Assembly: GCA_964620605.1 (NCBI GenBank)
Contig: CAZUHQ010000036.1
Span: 1 to 31,669 of the forward strand
From: Thalassotalea_E sp964620605
Lineage (GTDB): Bacteria; Pseudomonadota; Gammaproteobacteria; Enterobacterales; Alteromonadaceae
Direction: 5' to 3'
DNA length: 31,669 bases
Shown: positions 7,905 to 14,478 of the stretch, in pieces
Layout: every line of letters starts with the position of its first letter
How positions within the stretch are numbered: the first letter of the stretch is position 1
Position numbers and translations under genes: made by a program
Notes under the pieces: model-generated
What the model saw: the letters and a program-made list of their open reading frames with translations, nothing else
What the model was told of the DNA's origin: nothing
Database searches by the model: none

Positions 7905-8528
7905 TTACATCCAGTCGGCATTGCGAATAACGCCAACCGCAAGCCCTTCTACATTAAAATGCTGGCTGGTCAAATCGACCTTGATCGGCGCAAATGCTTC
8001 ATTTTCCGCATGAAGATAAACAATATTACCCTCGCGTTTAAAACGCTTAACCGTTACATCATCTCCAACCCGCGCCACAATCACCTGGCCATTTTGTACA
8101 TCGGCTGTTTGATGCACTGCAAGCAAGTCACCATCAAGTATGCCGATATCCTTCATACTTTCGCCATTAACCCGCAATAAATAATCAGCGGCAGGATGGA
8201 ATAAATTGCCATCAACCTGGTATCTGTCTTCAATATGTTCCTGCGCCAAAATCGGCTCACCGGCAGCAACCCGGCCAATAAGTGGTAAACCGGTTTCTTC
8301 GATCAGTTCTTCCGCAAGACGAATACCTCGCGAAGTGCCAGGTAACATCTCGATATAACCTTTCTTTGCTAATGCCTTTAAATGTTCTTCCGCAGCATTG
8401 GCTGACTTAAAACCGAAAAAATCCGCAATTTCAGCACGGGTCGGTGGCATACCGGTTTCAGCAATCTTCTCTTTAATTAAATCAAAAATTTGCTCCTGGC
8501 GAGGAGTAAGGGGGCGTAATTCAGACAT
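7905..8528 (-). CDS. lexA: LexA repressor
   Basis: The 207-residue protein is LexA, the SOS-response repressor that cleaves itself when activated by RecA. The N-terminal winged helix-turn-helix (about 1-70) begins MSELRPLTPRQEQIFD. The self-cleavage bond is Ala89-Gly90 (GRVAAGEP), with catalytic Ser124 (NGESMKD) and Lys161 (VTVKRFK). All key residues are present. The ATG at 8528 is chosen because residue 1 onward matches the family; an in-frame ATG 24 bases upstream falls inside a LexA box. Two LexA boxes precede the gene, so it should repress itself. Confidence 0.98.
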   Translation of the reverse strand: MSELRPLTPRQEQIFDLIKEKIAETGMPPTRAEIADFFGFKSANAAEEHLKALAKKGYIEMLPGTSRGIRLAEELIEETGLPLIGRVAAGEPILAQEHIEDRYQVDGNLFHPAADYLLRVNGESMKDIGILDGDLLAVHQTADVQNGQVIVARVGDDVTVKRFKREGNIVYLHAENEAFAPIKVDLTSQHFNVEGLAVGVIRNADWM

Positions 8529-8538
8529 TTGGCACTTC

Positions 8539-8554
8539 CTGTAAGTTTGCACAG
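8539..8554. promoter_or_regulatory. LexA box 2 (proximal)
   Basis: CTGTAAGTTTGCACAG is an exact CTGT-N8-ACAG operator, 10 bases upstream of the lexA start codon. It is spaced 21 bp from the distal box, the same arrangement as the tandem operators of E. coli lexA. Confidence 0.85.
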
Positions 8555-8559
8555 TATCA

Positions 8560-8575
8560 CTGTTATTGTATACAG
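8560..8575. promoter_or_regulatory. LexA box 1 (distal)
   Basis: CTGTTATTGTATACAG is an exact CTGT-N8-ACAG operator with an AT-rich core. It covers the predicted -10 element of the lexA promoter. Confidence 0.88.
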
Positions 8576-8592
8576 GCTGTAAATAATCGCAA
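8565..8592 (-). promoter_or_regulatory. Probable lexA promoter
   Basis: On the minus strand TTGCGA (8587-8592) and TACAAT (8565-8570) are spaced 16 bp and fit sigma-70 -35/-10 elements. The -10 lies inside LexA box 1, as expected for direct repression. Confidence 0.55.
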
Positions 8593-8625
8593 GTAATCGC
8601 GTCATATAATTTAAATAAATTTTTC

Positions 8626-8655
8626 TTGTCATACAGGCGTGAAATACACTACAAT
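8626..8655 (+). promoter_or_regulatory. tRNA-His promoter
   Basis: TTGTCA (8626-8631) and TACAAT (8650-8655) are 18 bp apart, followed by the GC-rich stretch CCCCGCGCC. A GC-rich discriminator after the -10 is typical of stable-RNA promoters under stringent control. Transcription would begin near 8662, about 30 bases before the tRNA. Confidence 0.65.
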
Positions 8656-8692
8656 CCCCGCGCCTCAAACGAGGTTCCTATATTATACGGTG

Positions 8693-8768
8693 GTGGCTAT
8701 AGCTCAGTTGGTAGAGCCCCGGATTGTGATTCCGGTTGTCGTGGGTTCAAGTCCCATTAGCCACCCCA
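8693..8768 (+). tRNA. tRNA-His (anticodon GTG)
   Basis: The sequence folds into a full cloverleaf: acceptor GTGGCTA/TAGCCAC, D arm with AGCTCAGTTGGTAGAG, anticodon stem CCGGA/TCCGG with GTG at 8726-8728, and a T arm containing GGTTCAA. The CCA end is encoded (8766-8768). The discriminator base is C (8765) and the preceding base at 8692 is G, giving the extra G-1:C73 pair that identifies tRNA-His. Confidence 0.96.
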
Positions 8769-8773
8769 TTCTT

Positions 8774-8796
8774 TTCTCTATTGAGAATAGTTTTCT
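8774..8796 (+). terminator. Possible tRNA-His terminator
   Basis: Just after the tRNA, CTATT/AATAG (or, shifted, TTCTC/GAGAA) can form a small hairpin followed by TTTT. The stem is short and AT-rich, so confidence is limited. Confidence 0.4.
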
Positions 8797-8870
8797 AAAA
8801 CAAGCAATAGTTCAATCATTACATACCACCAATCTACGATAACTCCAACGATAAAGCCGAGATTATTATG

Positions 8871-9095
8871 TTAGAGAAATAAAATCATTGATACCAATGC
8901 AGCAATTGCTAGAATCGCAACTTTTACTTCACTTTTAAGCCCATTTATGTCTTTTCTACAGTGGGTACAATACGCACCGGAACTGAGGACATCACCTCTG
9001 TAATAACTATTTTTAACTAATGGTCGAGTTCTATTCCCGCAGTGTTTGCAAGTGCAAGTGTACTCAGCTTTTACCTCTTCGTATAAGCTAGACAT
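8871..9095 (-). CDS. Small zinc-ribbon membrane protein, uncharacterised
   Basis: I do not recognise this 74-residue protein. It has two cysteine pairs, CKHC (about 16-19) and CTHC (about 43-46), spaced as in a zinc ribbon, and one C-terminal hydrophobic helix (about 57-74). This gives a cytoplasmic metal-binding head with a tail anchor. The regular Cys spacing and the sharp polar/hydrophobic division argue for a real gene. GGGG lies a few bases upstream of the ATG. It is convergent with the tRNA and shares no operon. Function unknown. Confidence 0.55.
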   Translation of the reverse strand: MSSLYEEVKAEYTCTCKHCGNRTRPLVKNSYYRGDVLSSGAYCTHCRKDINGLKSEVKVAILAIAALVSMILFL

Positions 9096-9324
9096 TCAGA
9101 CCCCAATGGTTTGTTACATTATTGAAAGACTTTTATACAATAGACAAGAGTAGTTCCTTCGTCGAGTGATCTCATCTTCTGATAGACGTCGCCTTCGTTA
9201 CTACTGACCTTTTAGCGTATATTACACAAGTCATTAAGCTACTTTAAATGAAACTAATAATTCAATTGTAAGGTCTTAATTAATGCAGGGTTAAAGTGTG
9301 CAAAATTAAAATCTGGACTTGATT

Positions 9325-9630
9325 ATGAGCATGTTACGTTCACATGAAATAGTGAAAGGAAAGGTGGTCAAAGGAGCTGGCAGTATTTTGGCAAACCTTG
9401 ATGCCAAAACAAGGAAGGCTTACGCCAAATGCGCCAACAAAGTATTAGAACGTAAACAGGAGCGAAAAAAGAACTTAGCTCTTAAAGAAGAGTTGGATGA
9501 AATTCACCATCAACAAAAACTTAAAAAGCGCGAAATTAAAGGCAAGCGCCGCCACCGTTCACTCACTTACTGGCTAATAAAAGCGAGCTTTGCCGAAATA
9601 TGGCACCAGCTGTTTTCAAGAAATAATTAA
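9325..9630 (+). CDS. Small very basic protein, uncharacterised
   Basis: I do not recognise this protein of about 101 residues. The first ATG (9325) is preferred over the in-frame TTG six bases upstream; a second ATG at 9331 is also possible. It is strongly basic in the middle (about 40-80, Lys/Arg/Glu-rich and probably helical or coiled coil) and ends with the aromatic segment LTYWLIKASFAEIWHQLF, which could be an amphipathic helix. No clear Shine-Dalgarno is seen. A weak hairpin terminator follows at 9712. A nucleic-acid or membrane-surface binding role would be a guess. Confidence 0.45.
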   Translation: MSMLRSHEIVKGKVVKGAGSILANLDAKTRKAYAKCANKVLERKQERKKNLALKEELDEIHHQQKLKKREIKGKRRHRSLTYWLIKASFAEIWHQLFSRNN

Positions 9631-9693
9631 CCACAGGTTTGTATAAGAAATAGTGCTAAATCAGTAAAAACAATAACTTAGTATTCTCTTATA

Positions 9694-9799
9694 TTTCTAG
9701 CTTGATATTTTTGCCTGAATTCAAGGCATTTTGGAGCTGGAATAGCTGGCTATTTCGCTTCAAAATAACGCAGAAGTCAGTAAAAATAGCTGCTAGAAA
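9694..9799. repeat. 106-nt imperfect palindrome (long hairpin or MITE/REP-like element)
   Basis: The arms run TTTCTAGC ... TATTTTTGCCTGA ... ATTTTGGAGC ... AATAGC and back as GCTATT ... GCTTCAAAAT ... TCAGTAAAAATAGC ... GCTAGAAA. The centre is at about 9747. Pairing includes one G-U pair and several small internal loops. It lies in the gap between a small plus-strand gene and amrA. It may be one copy of a dispersed palindromic repeat or a structured RNA. Confidence 0.55.
9712..9732 (+). terminator. Possible terminator within the palindromic element
   Basis: TGCCT/AGGCA forms a 5-bp stem followed by TTTT, about 80 bases after the plus-strand small gene. It is part of the larger palindrome and could end that transcript. 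Confidence 0.35.
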
Positions 9800-9886
9800 C
9801 GCATTGTTTATGCGAAGCTGAGGTTAATTAACACTAAATAAGCGCCCTATGGTGATTCATGAACTCTATCAAAGCTCTCCCGTTCA

Positions 9887-10474
9887 TCAATCGCTAACCA
9901 CACCATGTATCACTTGGGTGGTAAAAACAGCAATCTGAATGTCGTTATGCCAGTAATTTGCAGGCCAGCCGGCTTTTTGTTTTAACGCACAGATAAAATC
10001 TTCAGGAATAGGTAATTTCTGCCACACTGACGGCAGAAACACCGCGCTTTGCTGACCATGTTCGAGGATCAGGCCATCGCGCTCTGCTATTAACTCATTA
10101 ATCAGCTGTTGTTCTCCCTGATTTTCCAAGCTGTGCTGGGCTGACAAAATGGCAATATCAAAACTGAGCTGGTTGATTTGCTCGGTGGTTAGCGAGGAAA
10201 AGCGACTGTCGTTAAACGCGCTGCTATAGGCATTGTGACAAACGTCTTGCCATAACGGCCTGCTTGCTGCTAATGAACCAATACAGCCGGTTAATTCGTC
10301 ATTAACATACAAGGTGACAAAGCTTGCTGCTGGCTGTTGCAACGCCTGATTTAATGGCGTATCAGGTAAAACAAATTGTTGCTGCTGCACTGAGGTTTGC
10401 AAGACCTCGACCACCAGCTTTTTTAGCTGCTCTGCCGCTTTCGAGTCCAACTCAATAGAGCGCGAAGCTCGCAT
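9887..10474 (-). CDS. amrA: AmmeMemoRadiSam system protein A (AMMECR1 family)
   Basis: The 195-residue protein matches the AMMECR1 fold. The core motif LTGCIGSL is clear, with FVTLYVNDE before it and AFNDSRFSSLT after it, as in the family. Its biochemical activity is not established; the conserved Cys suggests a catalytic or substrate-binding site. The start at 10474 is set by an excellent Shine-Dalgarno (AGGAGGTGG) inside the end of amrB. The genes overlap by 23 bp, so they are translationally coupled. In many bacteria this family occurs together with MEMO and a radical SAM enzyme, as here. Confidence 0.93.
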   Translation of the reverse strand: MRASRSIELDSKAAEQLKKLVVEVLQTSVQQQQFVLPDTPLNQALQQPAASFVTLYVNDELTGCIGSLAASRPLWQDVCHNAYSSAFNDSRFSSLTTEQINQLSFDIAILSAQHSLENQGEQQLINELIAERDGLILEHGQQSAVFLPSVWQKLPIPEDFICALKQKAGWPANYWHNDIQIAVFTTQVIHGVVSD

Positions 10475-11255
10475 AACCCACCACCTCCTGCTCTGCTTGT
10501 GGTTCCGTGCCCAGATGCGCCGCCAGCACATCACCAGAGTTGGCATAGGCTATCGGTTTAATCTGCCATTTTTCCCGCACCGCATATGCCAGTAAACCGT
10601 TAATCGCATGACAGCCGCAAGCCTGTTCGGAGATTAACATCGGCTGACATTGTGTTATCAGCTGACAGCTTTGCTGATCCATGCTCTTTGCAAGTAAATA
10701 TGCATGATAATGGCTTAGATCGCTGCTGACCACAACCAGGGTATTGCTGTCTCGCATTAACCAGGCGATCAGCTGCATCACTTGTTGAGGAGAAGTTTGC
10801 CCGACTACCACAGGCACTAAGCTAAATTCGTCGAGACAATATTGTAAAAATGGCAGCTGAACTTCCAGCGAATGCTCCCAGTGGTGCGCGCTATCTGAGC
10901 TGATCGCCAGTCCCATTTCGACTAACTGCTTTACCGCCGTTTTATCGATAGTAATTTCGCCAAGCGGCGTGATAAAAACATCGTATTCCGGTAGCGCGCA
11001 TGAGTGCAGTGCAAGGTGATGACTCGGGCCAAGTACCACAATACGGCGATAGTCCTGTTCATGATTTGCCAATAATTGATAGGCGCTTGCGGCAATCGCC
11101 CCGGAATAAAAATAACCGGCATGAGGAACGATGAACGCTTTGGGTGTATAACTAACCGGTGTGTGTTCGGCAAAAAATTCAGCCAGTTGGTGCCTTAATT
11201 CCACGGCAGAGATTGGATAGAACTTTCCTGCCACCGCGGGCTGTCGATATTTCAT
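10452..11255 (-). CDS. amrB: AmmeMemoRadiSam system protein B (MEMO family)
   Basis: The 267-residue protein is a MEMO1 homologue, related in fold to extradiol-type (LigB) dioxygenases. Conserved features are VPHAGYFYSG (His45), GPSHH (79-80), EHSLEVQLPFLQ (about 127-138), SSDLSHYH (His182) and GCHAINGL with its Cys. In MEMO proteins two His and one Cys bind a metal, and those positions seem kept. GGGGAT precedes the ATG. It is the first gene of the amrB-amrA pair and divergent from amrS across 58 bp, so expression of all three may share control. Confidence 0.94.
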   Translation of the reverse strand: MKYRQPAVAGKFYPISAVELRHQLAEFFAEHTPVSYTPKAFIVPHAGYFYSGAIAASAYQLLANHEQDYRRIVVLGPSHHLALHSCALPEYDVFITPLGEITIDKTAVKQLVEMGLAISSDSAHHWEHSLEVQLPFLQYCLDEFSLVPVVVGQTSPQQVMQLIAWLMRDSNTLVVVSSDLSHYHAYLLAKSMDQQSCQLITQCQPMLISEQACGCHAINGLLAYAVREKWQIKPIAYANSGDVLAAHLGTEPQAEQEVVGYASFALY

Positions 11256-11313
11256 CTTTTATCCCCTTAAAAGACTATACTTCCAGTGTAGGCGATTCTT
11301 AGGAAAACTCCTT

Positions 11314-12396
11314 ATGGCTGCACCACAAACCTTTACGACCCAATACTGGCATCAACTGAATGATGGCCGAGTGTGCTGTGATCTTTGTCCGCGCAAATGC
11401 ACCCTGAGGGCTGATAAACGCGGCGCCTGTTTCGTTCGAATGCACAAAAACGGCGAGATAGTGCTGACCAGCTATGGTCGTTCATCCGGTTTTTGTATCG
11501 ATCCGATAGAAAAAAAGCCACTCAATCATTTTTATCCCGGCTCAAGCGTATTAAGCTTCGGTACTGCTGGCTGTAACTTAAGTTGCCAGTTCTGCCAGAA
11601 CTGGGATATCAGCAAATCCCGGCAAATAGACACCTTGTGCGATACCGCAATGCCGGAACAGTTGGCAAAAGCGGCAGCACGCTACGGCTGTCAAAGTCTG
11701 GCATTTACCTATAACGACCCTGTAGTTTTCCTCGAATATGCCATAGATACCGCACAGGCCGGTCATGAGTTAGGTATCAATAGTGTCGCAGTCAGTGCCG
11801 GCTATATTTGTGAAAAGCCGAGGGAAGAATTTTACCGCTATATGGATGCTGCCAACATCGACTTAAAAGGCTTTAGCGAGCACTTCTATCGCAAAATATG
11901 TCATGGCCAGTTAGCGCCAGTACTGGAAACCCTTATTTACATCAAGCAGCACACTAAGGTCTGGCTGGAAATCACTACACTGTTGATCCCCGGTGAAAAC
12001 GATAGCGACCAAGAATTACACAATATGTGTCAATGGCTGGTAGAAAATTTAGGATTAGATGTGCCCTTGCATTTTACCGCGTTTCACCCGGATTTTAAAA
12101 TGCTGGATAAGGAGAAAACTCCGCTCGCTACCTTATTAAGAGCAAGAGACATCGCCCTGAGCTACGGCCTGCATTATGTTTATTGCGGCAATGTTCATCA
12201 TACCACTAGCGACAGCACTTATTGCCCGAACTGCCAACATCAGGTGATTGAGCGCGACTGGTATCAGTTAGGCGATTATCAGCTTGAAGCCCAAGGCCAT
12301 TGCCGACATTGTGGTTATCAGCTGGCTGGCGTTTTTGCCGCGAGTCGCGGAAATTTTGGCCCCAGACGCATTCCGGTTCATCTGGCAGATAACTAA
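11314..12396 (+). CDS. amrS: AmmeMemoRadiSam system radical SAM enzyme
   Basis: This 360-residue protein resembles pyruvate formate-lyase activating enzymes but belongs to the AmrS branch. The radical SAM motif CNLSCQFC supplies Cys87, Cys91 and Cys94 for the 4Fe-4S cluster that cleaves S-adenosylmethionine. The N-terminus holds another Cys set, CDLCPRKC (22-29) plus Cys39, and the C-terminus two CxxC pairs (CPNC, CRHC) that look like a zinc ribbon or extra cluster. The substrate is not known; it presumably acts with the divergent AMMECR1 and MEMO proteins. AGGA precedes the ATG. Confidence 0.95.
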   Translation: MAAPQTFTTQYWHQLNDGRVCCDLCPRKCTLRADKRGACFVRMHKNGEIVLTSYGRSSGFCIDPIEKKPLNHFYPGSSVLSFGTAGCNLSCQFCQNWDISKSRQIDTLCDTAMPEQLAKAAARYGCQSLAFTYNDPVVFLEYAIDTAQAGHELGINSVAVSAGYICEKPREEFYRYMDAANIDLKGFSEHFYRKICHGQLAPVLETLIYIKQHTKVWLEITTLLIPGENDSDQELHNMCQWLVENLGLDVPLHFTAFHPDFKMLDKEKTPLATLLRARDIALSYGLHYVYCGNVHHTTSDSTYCPNCQHQVIERDWYQLGDYQLEAQGHCRHCGYQLAGVFAASRGNFGPRRIPVHLADN

Positions 12397-12522
12397 TGTC
12401 TATGACGCTTTGCAACTTTAAACATATTCCGGCGAAACTTTGCCACCAAGTTGCCAGCCACTGATTTTCAACTAGGCTTAACAGGCAACAAAAAATATTA
12501 ATTATGTAATTGGAGAGACAAT

Positions 12523-12945
12523 ATGCAAACCAACAGTTACCTCTTTTTTCCCGGCAGCTGTGAGCAGGCACTGGAATACTATCAGCAGCACTTAGGAGCC
12601 AAAGTTACTATGCTGATGCGCTTTAGCGACAGCCCAGAGCCTATGCCGGAAGGCATGCTGCCGCCAAACTATGATGATAAAGTGATGCACTGTGAATTTA
12701 CCTTAGGGAATGCCAGTGTCTTTGCCTCCGATGGCTGTGGCGACAACGCCAGCTTTAGCGGTTTCAGTCAGGCGTTAACCGTCAAAGACGAGCAAGAGGC
12801 CCATCGCATCTTCAATGCCCTGGCCGATGGTGGCAAGGTAGTAATGCCGTTAACCCCAACCTTCTGGTCACCTTTATATGGCCAGGTAACAGATCAATTT
12901 GGCCTTGCCTGGATGGTGATGGTTGAAGGGCCTGAGCAGCCATAA
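12523..12945 (+). CDS. VOC-superfamily protein, PhnB/3-demethylubiquinone methyltransferase-like
   Basis: A 140-residue single-domain protein with the PhnB-like fold of the glyoxalase/bleomycin-resistance (VOC) superfamily. Recognisable parts are YLFFPGSCEQALEYYQQHLGAK at the N-terminus, KVMHCEFTLGNASVFASD in the middle and the C-terminal WSPLYGQVTDQFGLAWMV. Proteins of this type often lack a proven substrate. GGAGAG precedes the ATG. It stands alone, between amrS and the hydroxylase gene, with gaps of 126 and 196 bp. Confidence 0.88.
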   Translation: MQTNSYLFFPGSCEQALEYYQQHLGAKVTMLMRFSDSPEPMPEGMLPPNYDDKVMHCEFTLGNASVFASDGCGDNASFSGFSQALTVKDEQEAHRIFNALADGGKVVMPLTPTFWSPLYGQVTDQFGLAWMVMVEGPEQP

Positions 12946-12968
12946 CAGTAATATTCTTCACTTTACCT

Positions 12969-12999
12969 GCCCTGAATTCACGCTAGATAAATTCAGGGC
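12969..12999. repeat. 10-bp perfect inverted repeat after the VOC gene
   Basis: GCCCTGAATT and AATTCAGGGC flank an 11-nt loop 24 bases after the VOC stop codon. The stem is strong, but no U run follows, so it could be a terminator that depends on other factors, an mRNA 3' stabiliser or an operator. Confidence 0.5.
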
Positions 13000-13075
13000 T
13001 GACATTCAAAGCGGTTTCCACAGTCAATCAATGTCGCTCTAGGGTCAATGTTTTACTGGAGTTGTTTCGCTATCT

Positions 13076-13089
13076 TTGATCTTTATCAA
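13076..13089. promoter_or_regulatory. FNR-type binding site upstream of the hydroxylase gene
   Basis: TTGATCTTTATCAA is an exact match to the FNR/ANR consensus TTGAT-N4-ATCAA, centred 59 bases before the start codon at 13142. It suggests that the O2-dependent hydroxylase downstream is controlled by oxygen level. Confidence 0.6.
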
Positions 13090-13141
13090 ACATTTGCAAG
13101 CAATTCTCTGTTTGCTCAAATCATGAAAAAGGTAAGGTGTT

Positions 13142-14404
13142 ATGGGGTTTATTCTCGCGGCGATTCCGTTTTTTCTGCTCGCTATCGCTATTGAATTATG
13201 GCTCGATAAACGCCGTGCCACTGGCTATTACCAGTTCAACGATGCCATTAATTCACTACAGATCGGCACCTTAAGTAGAATAACCGGGCTATTAAAAGCC
13301 GCTATTCCTTTTTCCCTCTATACCCTGATTTATCAAGATTATGCCTTATGGCAGCTGCCGGAATCATCCGCGCTAGTATGGCTGATTGCCTTTATTGCCT
13401 ACGATCTCGGTTATTACTGGGTGCACAGATTAAGCCACCGCATTAACGTAATGTGGGCCTCACATGTCGTCCATCATTCCAGTGAAGAATACAATTTAAC
13501 TACCGCATTAAGACAAACCAGTACTCCCGCACTGTTTGCCTGGGCAGTGTTATTACCGCTGGCATTTTTCGGTATCAGCCCTATGCTGCTAATCAGCTGT
13601 GGCGCACTGAATCTAATTTACCAGTTCTGGGTGCACACCCGCCATATTGACAAAATGCCCGCCTGGTTTGAAGCTATCATGGTCACGCCGAGTCATCACA
13701 GAGTGCATCACGCGCTAAATCGCGATTATATCGACAAAAACTACGCCGGGGTTTTTATCCTCTGGGATAAATTCTTTGGTTCATTTCAGGCGGAGAAAGC
13801 GGAAATCAAAATCGTCTATGGCGTCAGTCATCAGCTAAAAAGCTGGAACCCGATATGGGCGAACTTTAAGGTGTATCGTGATCTACTGACCGATACATTT
13901 AATACCAAACGCTGGTGCGACAAACTTCAGCTCTGGCTCAGACCGCCGGGATGGCGACCACAGGATGTCACAAATAAACATCCACGCCCCTGGGTTACCA
14001 CTAAAACCCTGAAAAAATATGACGTTAAACTCAACTTTAGCCAAAAAGCCTATATGCTATTTCAGTTAATTGTCACTATTGGCTTATCGTTTTTACTGTT
14101 GCTTAATAGTCATAATTTCAACTTGCCAACCAACGCCATGTTATGTGCAATTGCCACACTTTGCCTGATTGCAACCAGTGCAATACAAGAGCAAAAAAAC
14201 TGGTACCTGTTTATTGAAGTCATACGAATTATTTTGCTGTCACTTACCATCAGTTATTTTTCACCCGCGACGATACAAAATGCAGTATTCGCTGGTGTAC
14301 TAGGCTATTGTGCCCTATCTGCCTTGTGGTTAATTGCAATTAAACGAAACCAGCAAAAACATAACGCTGATCAGCTAATACCACCGAGATTACAAAACGA
14401 ATAA
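13142..14404 (+). CDS. Sterol desaturase/fatty acid hydroxylase family, alkylglycerol monooxygenase (TMEM195)-like
   Basis: A 420-residue integral membrane di-iron enzyme. The histidine boxes are HRLSH (95-99), HVVHH (108-112), the His in QFWVH (165) and SHHRVHH (184-190), inside a domain with several membrane helices; more helices follow after about 310. The sequence around them (NVMWASHVVHHSSEEYNL, LNLIYQFWVHT, DKNYAGVFILWDKFFGSF) is strikingly like animal AGMO/TMEM195, which hydroxylates and so cleaves O-alkyl ether glycerolipids. Length also fits (AGMO is about 445). Substrate is inferred; a sterol or fatty acid hydroxylase is the alternative. AAGG precedes the ATG. It is likely co-transcribed with the TonB receptor 74 bp on. 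Confidence 0.88.
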   Translation: MGFILAAIPFFLLAIAIELWLDKRRATGYYQFNDAINSLQIGTLSRITGLLKAAIPFSLYTLIYQDYALWQLPESSALVWLIAFIAYDLGYYWVHRLSHRINVMWASHVVHHSSEEYNLTTALRQTSTPALFAWAVLLPLAFFGISPMLLISCGALNLIYQFWVHTRHIDKMPAWFEAIMVTPSHHRVHHALNRDYIDKNYAGVFILWDKFFGSFQAEKAEIKIVYGVSHQLKSWNPIWANFKVYRDLLTDTFNTKRWCDKLQLWLRPPGWRPQDVTNKHPRPWVTTKTLKKYDVKLNFSQKAYMLFQLIVTIGLSFLLLLNSHNFNLPTNAMLCAIATLCLIATSAIQEQKNWYLFIEVIRIILLSLTISYFSPATIQNAVFAGVLGYCALSALWLIAIKRNQQKHNADQLIPPRLQNE

Positions 14405-14478
14405 CAGGCTCAAATCATTAATAACAAAACTAAAAATCATTACAACAATAAAAATATTTTATCCAACAGGGAATCTAT

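Noticed and set aside
7902..8180. Plus-strand open frame opposite lexA
   Set aside because: Antisense shadow of the conserved LexA catalytic domain.
8577..8593. Third LexA box near the lexA promoter
   Set aside because: CTGT is present but ACAG is missing at the proper spacing.
8639..8842. Plus-strand open frame of 67 codons
   Set aside because: It runs through the tRNA-His gene and its promoter; the tRNA explains the sequence.
12450..12489. GTTGCC/GGCAAC inverted pair after amrS as terminator
   Set aside because: Arms are only 6 bp with a 28-nt loop and no U run follows on the plus strand.
12206..12571. Minus-strand frame with several Cys across the end of amrS
   Set aside because: It overlaps the amrS C-terminus and the VOC start; its Cys come from the complement of those genes, not from a domain.
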